From Chrysomallon squamiferum (taxonomy: Eukaryota > Mollusca > Gastropoda > Neomphalida > Peltospiridae), in contig CM022669.1 in assembly GCA_012295275.1 (NCBI GenBank), forward strand, positions 17,280,672-17,344,671: 64,000 nucleotides of DNA, given 5' to 3'. Positions 11,788 to 26,478 of the stretch are shown in pieces. A model generated the notes under the pieces. It made no database searches and was not told where the DNA came from. It was given only the letters and a program-made list of their open reading frames with translations. The position numbers and the translations under genes were made by a program. Numbering within the stretch: the stretch's first letter is position 1; each line of letters begins with the position of its first letter.

Positions 11788-14317
11788 GAAAGAGAGAGAG
11801 ACAAAGAGAGATTGGTCAGAATGTTTTTAGCATATTTTCTTCCAGTACAAGATTTAATACAGTTTTCCCTTATTTTATTCAAAAATCAAACATTCCAGTT
11901 AAAGGCAGTCCTCTGAAAACTACGTCCTACTTATCTTCTACTGTCTTAATATGTGCAAATGAATCAACTAATTTGATAAAAGGATCAAGCCAGATTTAAA
12001 TCAAAAGTTCAGTAAATAACAACTACGAGTTTACAGAGAAACTCTGGTTATAGCCTTGAAAATGTACTTTTGTTTAGGGAGAAAAAAAAAGGGTTATAGT
12101 TTTGATGTCTTAAAATGTTAAAAATAATATATAAAAAATAAAAATATGAATATATATATATATAAATAAAATAATAAATAAAAATGAATAAAAATAAATA
12201 AAACAGGTACAGTTCCAAGATCTTTAACTGCTAAAAAGTAAGTTGGTTATTGCCAATAAATCATTCATTATTTAGAAAAGCAACTTAGTTTAGAATGACA
12301 GAAAGGTAAAGAGGATGGAAATGAGTTAAAAAGAAAATGTGATTACTGCCATTAAGTCAATTTGTTTTTAAAAAAACAAATAACATTGATGTGATAACTT
12401 ATAGCAATGGAATCTCATCATATTAAAAGAAATGGTGGTCACAGCAATGAAATCCATGACAGGTTAAAAAGTAAGCTAGCTATTAAACAATTTTCAACTT
12501 CTTATTTTATTTTATTTTTTTTTTCAATTGGGAAGTATACTTGTGGCTAAGAACTCCTAATTTAGCAATGAACAGCTTATAAAGACCTACTGCATTTTTA
12601 AAAGGAAGAATGCCTGTACCTGTAAAGAGTATTTCTCAATTTCTGCATCATGTAAGCTTTTTTTCCATGGTAATTTCCAACTGACAAACACATCTTTAAA
12701 AGAAGATTTTAAAAGATGAAGACCCACCAAAAAAAAAAAAAGAGAGACAAGTGATAGTTACTGTTAAATTCAAGGATAAAATTTGTAATTTCAGAAAATG
12801 CACTAAAATAAGGGTTCATTTCATCTCTTGAATATCAGATTTGGATACTGAAGGTAAGAAAACCATGCCTGATTACTTTTACAGCTATCAGTCATTACTG
12901 CCATGCACATCTGCAGTGGGCTGTCCTGCTGAAATAAAGCACAAAAACAGGAAAAAAATGCCAAGACGACTGTCATAAATCTGGAGATAAGAATTTTCAA
13001 CACATCATCACGCATGAAATGCAGCTAAATGCAGCTTTTATTAATTCAAAATCCCAAGCTAATATATTCTGTAGCAGCAGATCCATTTACCGATTCGATT
13101 ATGGATGAGAATGCTGCAAAAGACAGTGGTTAATAGACAACACCACAACAGAAACCCAACAAAGAATTTGATGGCTTTGCCACACAGCATTTAAGTAGAG
13201 AACCAAGTCCAGATTACAAAAGAAAGGGTTAAAAGAATTTTTTTTTAAATTATAAAAAGAAAGAAGAGAAAAAGATGCAAGTTTTTATTATTCACAAATG
13301 GTCAAAAGAGAGAGAGAAAAGAAAGAAGAAAGAGAGAAGGGAAAGATTTATATTTTTATTATTGAGAAATGTTCTCTTTCACAATAAACTAATGAATCAC
13401 TAAAGATGACTACTGTTTCAACTCAAAGCCATGAAAGTGATTAATGCATTACTTTTAAAGATACAAAGTCCAGATGAAAATAAATGAAAGAGAAGGACAG
13501 CAGCAGAGATATACTAACCTTTATTATATGTAAATGTTCTGCATGAAGTATTGTCAACATATCATTAAACGTGGCTGGTGAATGTACAGCTTTGTGCATT
13601 GTTTAATTCAAGGTTAACTGTGAGAGATAAAGAAACTGCTTCTTAATTTGTGCACATTTTTAAGAGTAAACAAAAAAGGACATGGTTTTTGATTATGCTA
13701 TAATTTTTGTGCTGTGGTTTTAATGGTGTTAAGAATGGCAATTAGGTGGGCAAATAGTAGAGTATAAAAAGACTGTATTTAATTATTTTACTACAGAAAC
13801 TGAAGGAAAATACCTCATCGGTTTATGGTCTGAAGGTAAAAAGAAATTAAAACGATGTAATTCAAAACATAATAATAATTCAGAAAAAAAAATTGCTAAA
13901 ATACAGGATAGTCATATAAATTACTTTTACAAAATTTCCTTACATAATGCTAAAAATCAATGATTTTTTTTTTATAATATTAGAAATTAATAAGTTTGGC
14001 ATGACTTTTTTTAAATTGCATTTTCTTACCCTTAACTTTCATTTTATAATATATACGTGCTCAAGAACTGTAACCATTTATTTAATATTCACAAATAACA
14101 TAATTAATAACAAGAAAAAAATATAAATAAATAAAAATAATTATTTAATGACTTTGCTTTCTATTTTGCACTCCCAATGACTTCATCAATATATTAATTG
14201 TAATTACATCCTGTTTTGTTTCCAGAATCATTAATCAAGTTAGGACTACAAAAGAAACACCTAGGTCATCTAGACATGGCAATATTACGGTAACATGTCA
14301 GATGTTAGAAATAACAG
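11411..14317 (-). other. Long Mint intron: AT-rich sequence with decayed repeats
   Basis: Contains (GT)n with flanking GA at about 11752-11810, AT-rich tracts and a weakly periodic region at about 12225-12490 (phrases such as AAAAAGTAAG...TTATTGCCAAT and AGCAATGGAATC). A cryptic splice pair around a 23-nt segment near 13083-13105 was judged to be chance. No gene is recognised. Confidence 0.7.
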
Positions 14318-14392
14318 TGGGTGTGGTTGGTAAGATGACTCAGTTTGGTTAGAAACTGATATTGATATTTGATCCCACAACTTGGCAACCAA
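14318..14392 (+). mobile_element. Decayed tRNA-derived SINE remnant
   Basis: The segment starts with GTGTGGTTGGTAAGATG, resembling a tRNA D-arm/box A region. It continues to TATTTGATCCCACAACTTGG, resembling box B (GGTTCAATCCCAC...TGGCA) at the expected distance. This arrangement is typical of tRNA-derived SINEs reported from cephalopods and other molluscs. There is no intact tail or target-site duplication that I can define. The match is by eye. Confidence 0.4.
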
Positions 14393-16084
14393 CAGGCCAA
14401 TATCTTAACTGATAAACTGAGTCAATTTTTTTTTTTTCTTCTTCTTCTTCTTCTTCTTCTGTGTCAGTGTTTATTAGTCTTTTCTGAATATCTTCAAATC
14501 AGGATCTGCTACAAAATTATAGGACTTTAAAACTTCAAATCATCACTCTTAAATGATTCGCAAGTATTTTGTATGCTTGGCCAATCAAGAGAGACATTAT
14601 CCTTAACATTAGTGTCATTACAGTTGCTTCCTATAACAAAAAAAATACAAAGACCTGAGAGATGCTTCATTAGATCCAATTGATAGAAAAAAATTACGCT
14701 GTATATTTAGTTCATTATCACAGTATTGTTCCTAATTCAGCAATGTTAAGGAGATCTGCTTAAACTGACTACAGTTTTATTCAAAACTAGTTGAAAGTAT
14801 GCTAGTTATTAATTAATTATTGTGTATTAGTATAAACACAGACTATGTACATAAGTAGAATTATAAAATAGATTTATAAAATGAGAATATCATATAAATT
14901 TATTTATTTAATTAATGTTTTGTTTCTTTTTTCGTCTTCTTCTTTTTAAATTTGTTTGTTTGTTTCTCTAGCTTTTTTATTTTATTTTTGTTTTATTATT
15001 AAATTTTTTGTTTTGTTTCTACAATTACTCCTTTTTCCCTCCTTTTAATTACAGCACAGTTAATTAAATAAATAATTTCATAACATCATCAGTGTCTAAA
15101 CTGAACATTTTTAACTACAAATATATCACTTAACAATGTTTTCCTTTTTATTTTTATTATTTTTTGAAACTAATGTGTATGTAGTATCACAAAATATTAT
15201 TTTGACAATCATGTTACCAGCTATCCATAAAAAAAAAAAAAAAAAAAGAATTACACCAAATCACACACACAAAAACAAAATGCACGTGTGTGTGTGTGTG
15301 TGTGTGTGTGTTGAAGATAATTTTACCATCTACTCATATACCTATATAAGTATTAAAGGTCAAACTGCTTGACCAAAGATTCTGTAGCTGCTTCCCCCAA
15401 TGCTGTAATTATCTACGATTTCAGATACTTTTAAGCCTTTGATAAACCAAAACATATCCATCATCATTTATACACCTTGATGTCGCTCACATGGCAAAAT
15501 CGTTATGGACAAGTGTAAATCCTCACAATACACCACAGTGAGGCTTAGCAGGAGGTGACAAATCAATAATACCATTGTTTTCATTAACGAACAAATTCAC
15601 AAGAATGTTTTAGAAAAAAAAAAAAATAATAATAATAATCCTTGTCCTAATAAATTAACTTACATTAACTACATTAATGTTATTCCATATCATTATGAAT
15701 TAGTTTATCACTGATGATTATGATGATCATGATGATAATTACAATGGTGATGGTCACATTTTAAAAAGAAATGAATAAAAACACTTTAAAATATGTCCTT
15801 TAAGATTCTACAATTTTGATTATAAATAATAAAATAAATAAATAATGAAATAAAAAGATTCATAAAAATTTGATGCAGCAATCAGTAACACTGGATAATG
15901 CACTGTTTGCAACCTTTTTTCTTTGATGAGTGTATATATATTAACAAAATAAAGAACCCAATAATCAATTTTTTGCGATCATTCTTTCAATAGATGAGAA
16001 TGAATGAATCAATGAAAGTTTAACAAAATACTTCAAAATATTTCCATTTTTAATTCTTACAGCAGGGAAATTTTATATACTGTT

Positions 16085-16440
16085 TTATTTATTTTTGTAT
16101 TGCTCAATGTCAGATGTCAGTGGTGTTAAACTTTGTTTTATTTTGTAAATTTATCTTTATATTACTCAATGTCAGATGTCAAGTCATGTTAAACTTTGTT
16201 TTATTTGGAAACATTTATCTTGGTATTACTCACTGTCAGATGTCTTTAATGTTAAACACTGTTTTATTTTTGAAACCCTAATTTTAAACCACTGTTTGTC
16301 AGTCATAATAAAGATAATTATTTTGTAAATACATTTTTATAACACAGGCTGTCAGATGTCAGACATGTCAAACTTTGTTGTATTTTGTAAATACATTTTT
16401 ACACTACCCATATCAGGTTTTAGTCAGGTTAAACAGCACT
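16085..16440. repeat. Decayed ~60-bp tandem repeat
   Basis: The phrase TATTACTCAATGTCAGATGTC followed by GTTAAACTTTGTTTTATTT and ATTTAT recurs with drift at about 16100, 16165, 16225, 16345 and 16405. Five or six units can be followed, and the later ones are more eroded. Confidence 0.8.
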
Positions 16441-17611
16441 GTTTTTGTTTGGGGTTTTATTTTTCTATTTTTTTTTTATTTTAGTATGAGAGAGAACTGA
16501 CACTAGAATAATAAACAAGAGAACACACAAGCCACAGACTTTTGGTAAATCAATCACCAAGTATACTGAAGAAAAAAACAAAATTGTGGCCAAATGCTTT
16601 TCATATATTTACCAATACTATTTTTAGTGCAGGCAGTTCTGTATAACTGAAAAATAGCGTTAATCATTAATCCATGTATATACAGAAAAGAAAGAAACAG
16701 AAAAAAAAAATAAAAAATGAAAATGAAAAGAAAGATATTAAAGAAATAGGTATATAAAAATTATGGCTCATGTTACATTTTGGTCTAGACACTGAAAATT
16801 TATAAACTACTACATAAAACAGAAGCACTAGGGCTGGAGGGAAGCTGACCTAGTCTGCTGCTGACCAGTGGTCATTCTGATATCATCTGTTACAACTCTC
16901 AGGAGATATTACACATTGTCTATAGAGATATTACTTTTGGTGCAAATTTCTTCTAGTAATAAATATTCAATTACGATGGCCAAAACAGACATTACTGAAT
17001 TTTCATACATTCAAAGTAGATAGTGGGTTATACAAACTGTGTCATTTATGATATAATAACTCTAATTGAAGTAAATAATAATAATAATAATGATGATAAT
17101 AAAAGTAATACTAAACTGATAAATAAATAAAGAAAAGAAAAGAATAAAAACTAATACAAAGAAATTATATAACACTGAATAATAACAGATAATTAAAAAT
17201 AAATTGTTAAATAAAATTAAATTAATAATTTGAAAACCCATTTATACATTTTTCATTATTTACAGGTTGCCATATGAACAATTTGTTATCAGGGACCATA
17301 CAATGACATGAAGTGTTTTTTGTTTGCCAGTTACCATAAATAAATAAATATTGTTTATGCACCGTTAAACAAGAACAAATGATGCAATACAAAAAAAACA
17401 TAACAGCATGGTAGATTCAGCCTGCAGAACAAGAACAACCATTAAATATCATTCGTAAACATTAAGTGATTATCAAATACCTCTTGGAAGATAATTGTAA
17501 GCAACTGAAAAACACAAGTCCTAAGGGTCAATGAACTTGATGACAACATAATTTAAGTGAATAATATAAAATAATGAGATAAAATAATGTTACACAAATA
17601 ATTTCATACAC

Positions 17612-17646
<35 letters not shown>

Positions 17647-17790
17647 AACTAGGCTCTGTTTTGCAGACTGTACGTTGCTTGCTTTGTTATTATTCAGAAT
17701 TTACATTTGATTCAGATTATCAGATATTTAAAAAAAAGAAGAAAAAAAAGTGAAGATGATGATCAAGGTTGCTCTTGCTGTTGTCATTAC

Positions 17791-17912
17791 TGTGTATGTG
17801 TGTATTTGTGTGTATACATACATACATACATAAATACATGTATGTATGTATATATATATATGTATGTATGGGTGTGTATATGTATATATATATACATACA
17901 TGTATGTGTGTG

Positions 17913-17954
<42 letters not shown>

Positions 17955-17982
17955 TAGATACATACATACAGACAGATAGATA
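17791..17982. repeat. Compound TG/TA/TACA/GATA microsatellite
   Basis: A 190-bp mixture of TGTA, TACA, TATA, TGTG and GATA units. Because it has almost no stop codons it produces long spurious open frames on both strands. Confidence 0.95.
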
Positions 17983-18305
17983 AACAGAATTATGATAATC
18001 ATTATCATCATTAATATTTTCAAATTTAGAAACTTCAGTGAACTTTGTATTCTTTTATGAAATGCCTGCATCATACCAAAAATAAAATAAAATAAATATA
18101 TAAAACACGCAAAAATCAAACTGTTTTTCTAACATAGGTGGAAAAATCTTTAGTTACAAGACTGAAATGAAATTTCTATTTGCTAAACAAACTCACAAAA
18201 TGTTTGCATATCCACAATCAAATTATCAGTACACAACTTTTCTAAAAATTGCAGAACCACCATCAAATTTAGCTGATAATTATTTACAGAGATGTGCAAG
18301 GACAA

Positions 18306-18388
18306 GGTTGTGTGTCTTTGGTTAAGAAATCATACCTGATGTCTGAATGGCTATGGGATCAATCTTCTACAGTGGATCCTTTGGATTA
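18306..18388 (+). mobile_element. Decayed tRNA-derived SINE remnant
   Basis: The segment begins with GGTTGTGTGTCTTTGGTTAAG and continues with TATGGGATCAATCTTCTACAGTGGATCCTTTGG. The first part resembles the tRNA-like head of SINEs (GTGTGGTTAAGAA). The second resembles their box-B region (GGTTCAGTCCCACTG-GTGGCACCTTGG). The order and spacing fit, but the copy is old. Confidence 0.45.
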
Positions 18389-18961
18389 TTTATTTTTTTA
18401 TGATTATTTTATCAAAGGCCATAGTAATTGTTTATGTATCTATGGAAAGATGTACACATCAAATTCTGGTTACTTAACACAAGTGAATCATTGAATATAA
18501 TAATTTTGTGTCTGTTGAAAGACGTACACAACCAATTTTAGTTACTTATTCAATATGAATAGACAAAAAGATGACAGTGACAAGTTTTCTGTCTCATGCA
18601 AGAAATATATAAAAAGACATGTCTTACACCTAAAACTTGTTAATAATAAAATAAACTCAAGTGTTAATAAACAAATATTTATTAAAAAAAAAGCTTTGAA
18701 AAAAAATAATTGATAAATTTATTAAATATATGAAGAGAAGTCTTTTTACATAATAACAAATACTTTTGTTTATGAGTTTTAATCTTAAATATGTTTGTGA
18801 TATTAAACTGTTGCTATGTTTACTGTTAATGAAAAAATATATATACTATTCATTTTAAAAATAGGAGTTTGTTATATATTCAATTAAGTAAAATACAAAA
18901 GAAATATATGTATATATACAAATAAAGACATCCCACCCTAAAAAACATGATAAAAAGTTAC

Positions 18962-18998
<37 letters not shown>

Positions 18999-20857
18999 TA
19001 AAATAAGTCTTTTTACATCCATGCTGGCTGGGATAGGATGAAAAATAACAGGATAACATTTAAGACAACACTTCAGATATTCCAGATCAGACAAAGATTT
19101 ATAAAGCAAACATTCATAGAGGCAGAAAATCAAATATTTGTCAAAACCAGTCACCTCTGATACAACTCGAACCCTGATCCCCTGCATGAGTTCTCAAGAC
19201 CAATCTTCAATCTCAAAAACAACTCTTTTTTTTTTTGGTTGTTTGTTATTACTTTAATTAAAATTTAAAACTTTTAATCTTCCGATCATCACCGGGCACC
19301 ACATCACTGAAGTGATTCTTAGACTTACAGAGTTCATTCTGCCATTTATAGGTTTTTTCTCAAGAAAGATAATTATTACGTTGGTGTCATTTCCAAATTG
19401 TTGAATGTTAATCTGGAGCCTATTTTGAGACCTCATCCTAGGTCTTTAGGGCTAGAGACCATTTTGCAACAGAGCACTTTCAATAAACATTTCACACCTT
19501 AAGCCAGTGGATAATTTCCAGTCATGTTTTCTGGATTTAGATTAATTAAACTCTATCTTCTGTTGAGGCAAAAATAATTCAAAATTGCCCAGAGCAGGTT
19601 GCAACGAGAGTGCCGAGCTTGAACCAGGAATCGGCTAAAATGAAACTAATTTGATCAGCTTCTGAGGGCACTTACACTACCAGAAGAGAAAATCGTCTGG
19701 ATGTCTGGAGGAAATTTCTGTTGACAAATCAAATGAAAGAACCCAAGGGGAAGCTTAATTCTGCAAAAGGACCAAAAACATTTTTATATATACTTTCTTT
19801 TTCTTTCTTTTTTTAAAAATACCTTCAGAAAACAGGTCAACAGCAATAAAGAAGACAAACTATTAAAAGTGTATCTCTGACATCAGCAAAATCTTCATTT
19901 TAGTTTTGATTTTGATTTTTATTCTTGTTTGATCTTTTTATCTTTACGTAGGGGTAACAGATCCAGGTTTCAGAAAAAAAGGAGGTGGCTAAAATTAATT
20001 TTTCTTTTGCTTGACATAGTGACAAATGGAAACTGACAAAAGAAAATGAATTTCAAAATTTTTGTTAATCAAAGGTTTGATGAATTTTGTAAACTGCACT
20101 TTAAATTTTGTTAAAATTCGGTTGAGACAAAAATAAATAAATATAAAAACAAAAAATAAAATTCAAATTAAAAAATAATAAAAATAATAATTATATAATA
20201 GAAATGTTACTGAAAGTATCAATTATCAAAATAATGACACCAAACACAGCAACAATAACAATAATAGTAATAAGATGAAAAACACTATTTAAAATTTTGA
20301 ACATTTCCGTTCCATTATTTTCCATTCATATATATATATATATATGTATGTACTTGATTAAAATGTACTCAATTTCCAAGATAACAACATCTAAACAAAA
20401 TAAAAAATAATAAGAAAAGAGAAAAAAGAAAAAAGAAAAAGAAAAAAGAAAGAAGAAGAAAAAAGAAAGAAAAATCTATCTTAAGTTTTCTTAAATACAC
20501 TTTCTTGCAGACAATTACAGTAAGAAAATTGAACAAAAAAATTCTTTGATGCAATAGGTTCAATATATTTTTACATGAGTTGTACTGTTTCATCTCTGCA
20601 GTTTTCTTTTTCTTTTCTTTATTTATTTTTAACTGTGGTTTTCTTATTTCTAGTTCTTGTTCTTTTTTTTCTTTTCTTTTTTTCCCCCAGAAGGTATAGG
20701 TTTACCAATTTTGTAACCAATGCCATTTTTTTTCAATCTTTACATTGCTATGTGTGTGGATATATGCATGTATGTATCTATGTACATATGTGCATGTGTG
20801 ATTAGGTTTGTATGCTTACATATGATTACACAGACAATTGCATACACAACAAATATG

Positions 20858-20861
<4 letters not shown>

Positions 20862-20900
<39 letters not shown>
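20862..20900. repeat. A39 homopolymer
   Basis: The longest uninterrupted homopolymer in the window, 39 adenines. Confidence 0.95.
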
Positions 20901-20903
<3 letters not shown>

Positions 20904-23900
20904 TCCATTAATTCAACACTCAATGTTCCTACTGTGACTTCAGTAAATTTAAAATATCTCAGTTTCAAACTGACATAAGGGTGCCATAATTCCACAGTTT
21001 AATTGTCACCATTCAATACAATTTTATCCATTTTTATTATCTTTTAACACAATTTTATTTAATATCATTTTTGACAATCACAGACAAAATCTCAGTAACA
21101 AATAGATCCACTGGGATAAGGAGCTACATTAATGGCTATCAAGGTAGTGGTTTTTTTTTTTTATCTTTTTTAACCTTTTTTAAGATGGAGCTATATTTTT
21201 ATGTATTAATACTTGGTCTAAGCATTATATTTATCAGATCATAAAGGTACAATAGATCTCTGAAAGAAATTCATGTGGCTAAAAATAAATTTCACTTATT
21301 TATTTCTAAATGAATGAATTTTATTTAATGACACAGTAACAATTTGATTTAATAAGAATAATAATAAGCAAAACAAAACTATCAGACTGTTTTGTTTCAG
21401 AAGATATTTGTCATTGATACTTCAACAATGTGTTTTTAAAAATACAAATTGAGCATCTTTATCAGAAAAGCTTGGGGGTCAGAATTATCTTAGATTTCTT
21501 GACTTTTCATATTTTGGAATATTATAAGGTAGCATGAGGAAGAACTAAAGTCTAAAGACAGAAACCATTTATATTTCATATACTCAGAGAGTTCTTTTAT
21601 TCAATATTTTTGAAAAATGTTTCTGAATAATGAAGCAAACATTAAAATATAAACTATTACAACCTTAGCTGTTAAAAAAAAGGTTTTTTGGTTTCAAAAT
21701 TTGGGATACTTAAACAGTATATTTATATCAGAATGAACAAATGAATGAATGATAAATACTGAACAACAACCGCATTCCATATATTATTTACTATTTCAGA
21801 GTGAATGAACATTTTCTAATAACATCTCAACACATTTCTTTTTCTCATTTTATTCAGCTCAGCGACCACTAGACTAAGAAATGAACAGTTTATACCAGGC
21901 AAAAATGTCTCAAATTCAAGAAAGATTTGTTACATCAGTTAACGATGTTTTTATTTTGCCCATGTAATCATCAATCATTTTAACAAGGCAATTATGTCAC
22001 ACAACAATGATACAAGGTGTGAAACTGCAAACTATTATCGGTAACTCATGACTCAATGTCAGTCCAGGACAACTGTGCCTGAACCCTAATTGGTATCAGA
22101 CTTACAGTGTCAACCATTTCACCATGTATTAATATGATACTGGCTGATGAAACTGAACAATAAATAACAGAACACTTTTACAACAGTGGATTTTAGTGGA
22201 TTTTCTTGCTTAATATGCTGATTACTTTGTATATTCATACAAATATTTAACTTTTAAATTCTATTTTTATGTCTTTCTGATATCAATATTTTGTTCTTTA
22301 AATAATTCCTTTACCCTTCTTTGACATGCACTATCTGAAATATTTTTTGTGCTTGGATGTCATTAATTTATTCAATATTTTGCTATTTGGGTTTTTCTAC
22401 ATTAGATTTTGTTTGTTTGTTATTTGTTTTTGTTTGGGTTTTTTGGGGGGTTTTGGGCGGTTTTTTAACTTCAAAATATATCTTACTGTAGAAATTTCAC
22501 CAGTAACAATCTTGTAAAAAAATAATTTTGTTTAATTTCATTATAATCTTTAGTGGCATCTGTTATGTGAAATTCTCACTCCAGTGAGATAAATAAACAA
22601 ATTGTTTAATGGCTTCTTTGTTTAGACTAATTGTTCAAGAATGGTTTAATGGGCTGGGGTTTTTTTCATTAATTTTCTGAATACACTTAATGTCAGCTAG
22701 CCATTTTTTATAATAAGATAACAATGACTGATTTGGTCTTTTAAATTCAATACTGCTTTAACAAAACATGAAATGTAACTTAGCAAACTACTTAAATTTA
22801 ATCCAGTTCTTTTAAACTTAATTCTATAATCACAGCAATAGTTTTTCTATTATTTATTTATTTTTATTTTGTTTTTAATTTAATGTTTTATGGTGTGTTT
22901 TTTCATTAGCTTCATTCTATTTTTGCAGAAAACAAACCAAAAATACAAAAACAAAAAAAATAAAAACAACTTCAGTAACATTTTTTTTTACTACTACCAT
23001 TACATGTATTTAAAAAATAAAAATAATAATTAAAAAAAAAAAAGAAAAACAAATGTAAAACAAAACCAAAAAGGAATAATGTGGTTTTAAAATGAATTAA
23101 AGAATGTAAGTAATTTGCTTAACACTTTGCAGAAATATATATATATAAAAAAAAAAAAAAAAAGTGTCTGTATTTCTGGTTTGGTTATTTAATTATAAAA
23201 AGGAGTAATAAACATTACTTAATTTAACATACAACCATGAATGGTCTTGATGTTCCAAACAAATGAACAGTTATGTTAGAACTGGCAATAATGAGATTTT
23301 CCAAATCATAGGATTGTATAACCAATTTAGCACTGACATTGATAGCAATTTAAAACTATACGCATGCAATTTAACTCCATTAGTATTGGAAGTGAAACCA
23401 GTCACTGATAAACTAAAATAGAGTTATTTAGTTAATTAAATGAGTTTTCAAAATTTCACCTTGTCTTTTTGTTTTCTTTTATCTTTTTTTTTTTTTTTCT
23501 TTAATTATTATTCTTTTCTTTTTTTTAAATAAAAGAGACCTTTTTAAGGTTAAGATTGTCATCTGATTTTAGATGTAAAGTTTGTCTGAATTATGATAAA
23601 TTAATGAATGAGCAAATAAAAAATAAGTTGTTAATTTAATATATCACACCTTTTTACATACAATACATTTCTAATATAATGTTGGTACAAGAAAGGAAAT
23701 CACTACATTCAGTCTAGTGTTGACAGTCAGCAGTGAGGAATTGTCTATTGTGATGCCAGAAACACTTAACAGCACTTGGCTAAATCACTCATGAGTAACA
23801 GGCAGGAATGAAAAACAGCCCAGCATGGAGGAAGAGTGAAGTAATACGTTCTGTTACATGCCCGAAGTATGGTCCAAATTTCATCATTAATGAACTAGTG

Positions 23901-26478
23901 CAATTTTGCCCAACTTTATATCTTTTGAATACGTATGTCATAAAACTGTCATCAGCTTGGAGAAATAGCTCATAAAATCTCCACATCAGTAAGGTCTCAT
24001 TAAAATAATAGCTCTTGAGTTCATCATTTTTAGAAGCTATAAATGAAAGCCCACAGTTTCCATGTGAAAAAAATTTGTAAAGCAAGTGGACTGAAAAATT
24101 CCTCTATCATCTCAACAACTGTCAGATGCTTCTATCAAAAAAAATTAAATGAAACTTCCAACGAAAAAAGAAGCAGGAAAGTCATCCTTTTATAGATTAT
24201 CATTCAAGAAATTATTTGTCTTGGAAAAGATTTGGAAAGAAATTATTCACATTGTTATTACTTGAAAAAGTTTACATGAAGACGTTTTTAAAATGTGAAA
24301 TTCCTGTATTGGAAAGTCTTTTCAACATAAATTCAATTGAAAGGATATAGAATTGACTAATCTGAGTCTTTCAGAAATTGCAATTTTCCTTTAAAACCAA
24401 ACTGCAGCTTATACAATTATTTTGTATAAATTAATATACTGTTTCTATCATTACATTATTAACTGTTTCAATTTTGGTATTTTGTTTTCTCATTTCTGCT
24501 TTCATTGTCAAAACTTCATCAATACAATCAGGTCTTTAAAGATCATTAGGATAATAAAATCAGGAAAGTTTTTATTTACCTTAAATTATTCCAATTGGTT
24601 CTTCTTTACAAAGAAAATGATGGAGCTGGCATATTTAATGTAAGAATAGCATAAGAAATATATTATGTCATTCTAGTTTTTAAGCAATATATGATAATAA
24701 ATGATCAGAAGACAATAAATATATTACAAGATTCTGAACATCAACCACTTTTGTGTTGTTTTTATTGTTGTTGTTGTTGTACTCATTGTTGTTTTGGATT
24801 TTTGTTCTTTAAATCCAAGAAATAAGACCTTTATTTATCATAGTGCCATTGATTTATATGTCATTGTTTACAGTTACCAAGAACTTCAACTGAGATGGCC
24901 AGATTAATATTAAACCCAGCTGAAGGTTAATGAAAGCAAATATAGTAAAAAACACATTTTCTAATATCACTTTACTATTTAGAGTATACCAAAACAAATT
25001 AATCCATCTGGGAGAAAAAAAAGAAAAATATATAAATGTACTTTTGTAAATAAACATAAGAAACATGAAGCACAGTATTTTCGTTAATCATTATTTTTCT
25101 CATTAAAGACCATTTACATGTCCAAGTGTTTGATGATCATTTACGATTCTCCTGACAGACAACATCAAAGACTGTTAATAACAAGTTAGGTATTTTCCAT
25201 TAAACTAGAAACTGTTATTCTCTCCTTTCATACTGTTATTACAAAACATTTATTACTTTTCTGAATAGCAAAGCCTTCTGTTATCTTAATAAAGAAATTA
25301 TTTTTGATAAAAAAAAAAAAAAAAAAAAAAGAAAACTCATTATGTACAAACAACACGGCCATCAAACGAGCAAACGACATGTCCAATATGCCATGTTTCA
25401 TTAAATAAGAAACCGTTCTCTTATCCGTTTCTTTTTAATACATTCATCATTTCAGGACAAAATCACCAGGTTTTCCTAATATTTTAATAATTATATTAAA
25501 TTTTGTAATAACAGCCCAGAGTCTCTCTGTGATTAGAGATACCAGCGTAGTGAAATCACGACTGTCGTGTCTGGGTGCTTCGTAATACATAGTGTGATAG
25601 CAAATCATTAACCATTAATGGCAGCTTGGCAACAACGACAACAGGAAAAGAAAAATGGCCCACATCCTCGCCAACATTTCATTAAGAGGATAACATGCTG
25701 TGTCTTCTCTTACCCTGTGGTTAGTTGTTGAGCAAGGAGACGTAACATGAAGATTGGAGACTTTGAAATTTTCTAAGAAAATACTGGTTGTGTGAAGATC
25801 ATAAAGAAAAATATCAGGTTATATCAGTGAGTTTGTGTGCTTGCTATTACTGGCAGCAGTAGCTTCTGTCCAGTTTGAGAGTTTAATTTCAGTTTGCATA
25901 ATGCATAAAATAAAACAAAATGCAGAGAGACAAGATTGAGTTTGATTTCACTCTGAATAAATCCAAAAAGAGAAAAAAAGACATTTGTAGTAACACTGAT
26001 AATTGTGTTGTTTTTAAATTCAGTAATGAAAAAAAAAGAAAAGAAAAAAGCAAAGGTTTTACAATCAGAATGGAATACTTTAAAGCTTATGAATAATAAG
26101 TACTTTAAGTGCTGGATTTAAAATTCTAATTAAAAAAATAAAAATAAAAAAAAACTATAAAAAAAACAACACCACCTCTGTCAACACAAAATATGGGTTT
26201 TACAATTTAGATGGAATACTGAAGGGATAAGAAGTACTTTAAGACCCAGATTTAGAACAGCTGGCCTAACAATACAGTGACTTTTCAATTAACCTAACAA
26301 ATGCCACAACATCCTTAAGTTCAAGATTATTTTGATTTTTTCTTAATTTATTTTGTTATCCACCTAGGAACATAAAGCATAATATTTTTTACAAAACAGA
26401 ACATATCTATATCCTATCTTCTTTTTATAAGAATGCCAACATTCATTCATTCATCCATCCATCCATCCCACTACAGGA

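Larger units (their letters stand above)
14393..18305 (-). other. Long Mint intron: microsatellites and decayed tandem repeats
   Basis: Contains (TTC)n near 14438-14460, an A-run plus GT tract near 15229-15310, a quieter patch at about 15360-15600, a decayed ~60-bp tandem repeat at about 16085-16440, (TTA)n at about 17613-17643, and a compound microsatellite at 17791-17982. The open frames over 17707-18119 on both strands are translations of the latter and not genes. Confidence 0.75.

Noticed and set aside
13083-13105. 23-nt segment with a strong acceptor (ctgtcttttgcag) and a gtaaat donor on the minus strand
   Set aside because: Its length is not a multiple of three, and it would break the frame between the phase-0 Mint exons around it.
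17707-18119. Overlapping open frames on both strands (up to 110 codons)
   Set aside because: They translate a TA/TG/GATA compound microsatellite (Tyr-Ile, Cys-Val repeats).
19135-19205. Box-B-like GGGTTCGAGTTG on the minus strand
   Set aside because: No matching box A at the expected distance; insufficient for a tRNA or SINE call.
23789-24085. 98-codon minus-strand frame with mixed composition
   Set aside because: No recognisable domain, no splice sites that keep frame with the Mint exons; kept only as a note in the intron description.
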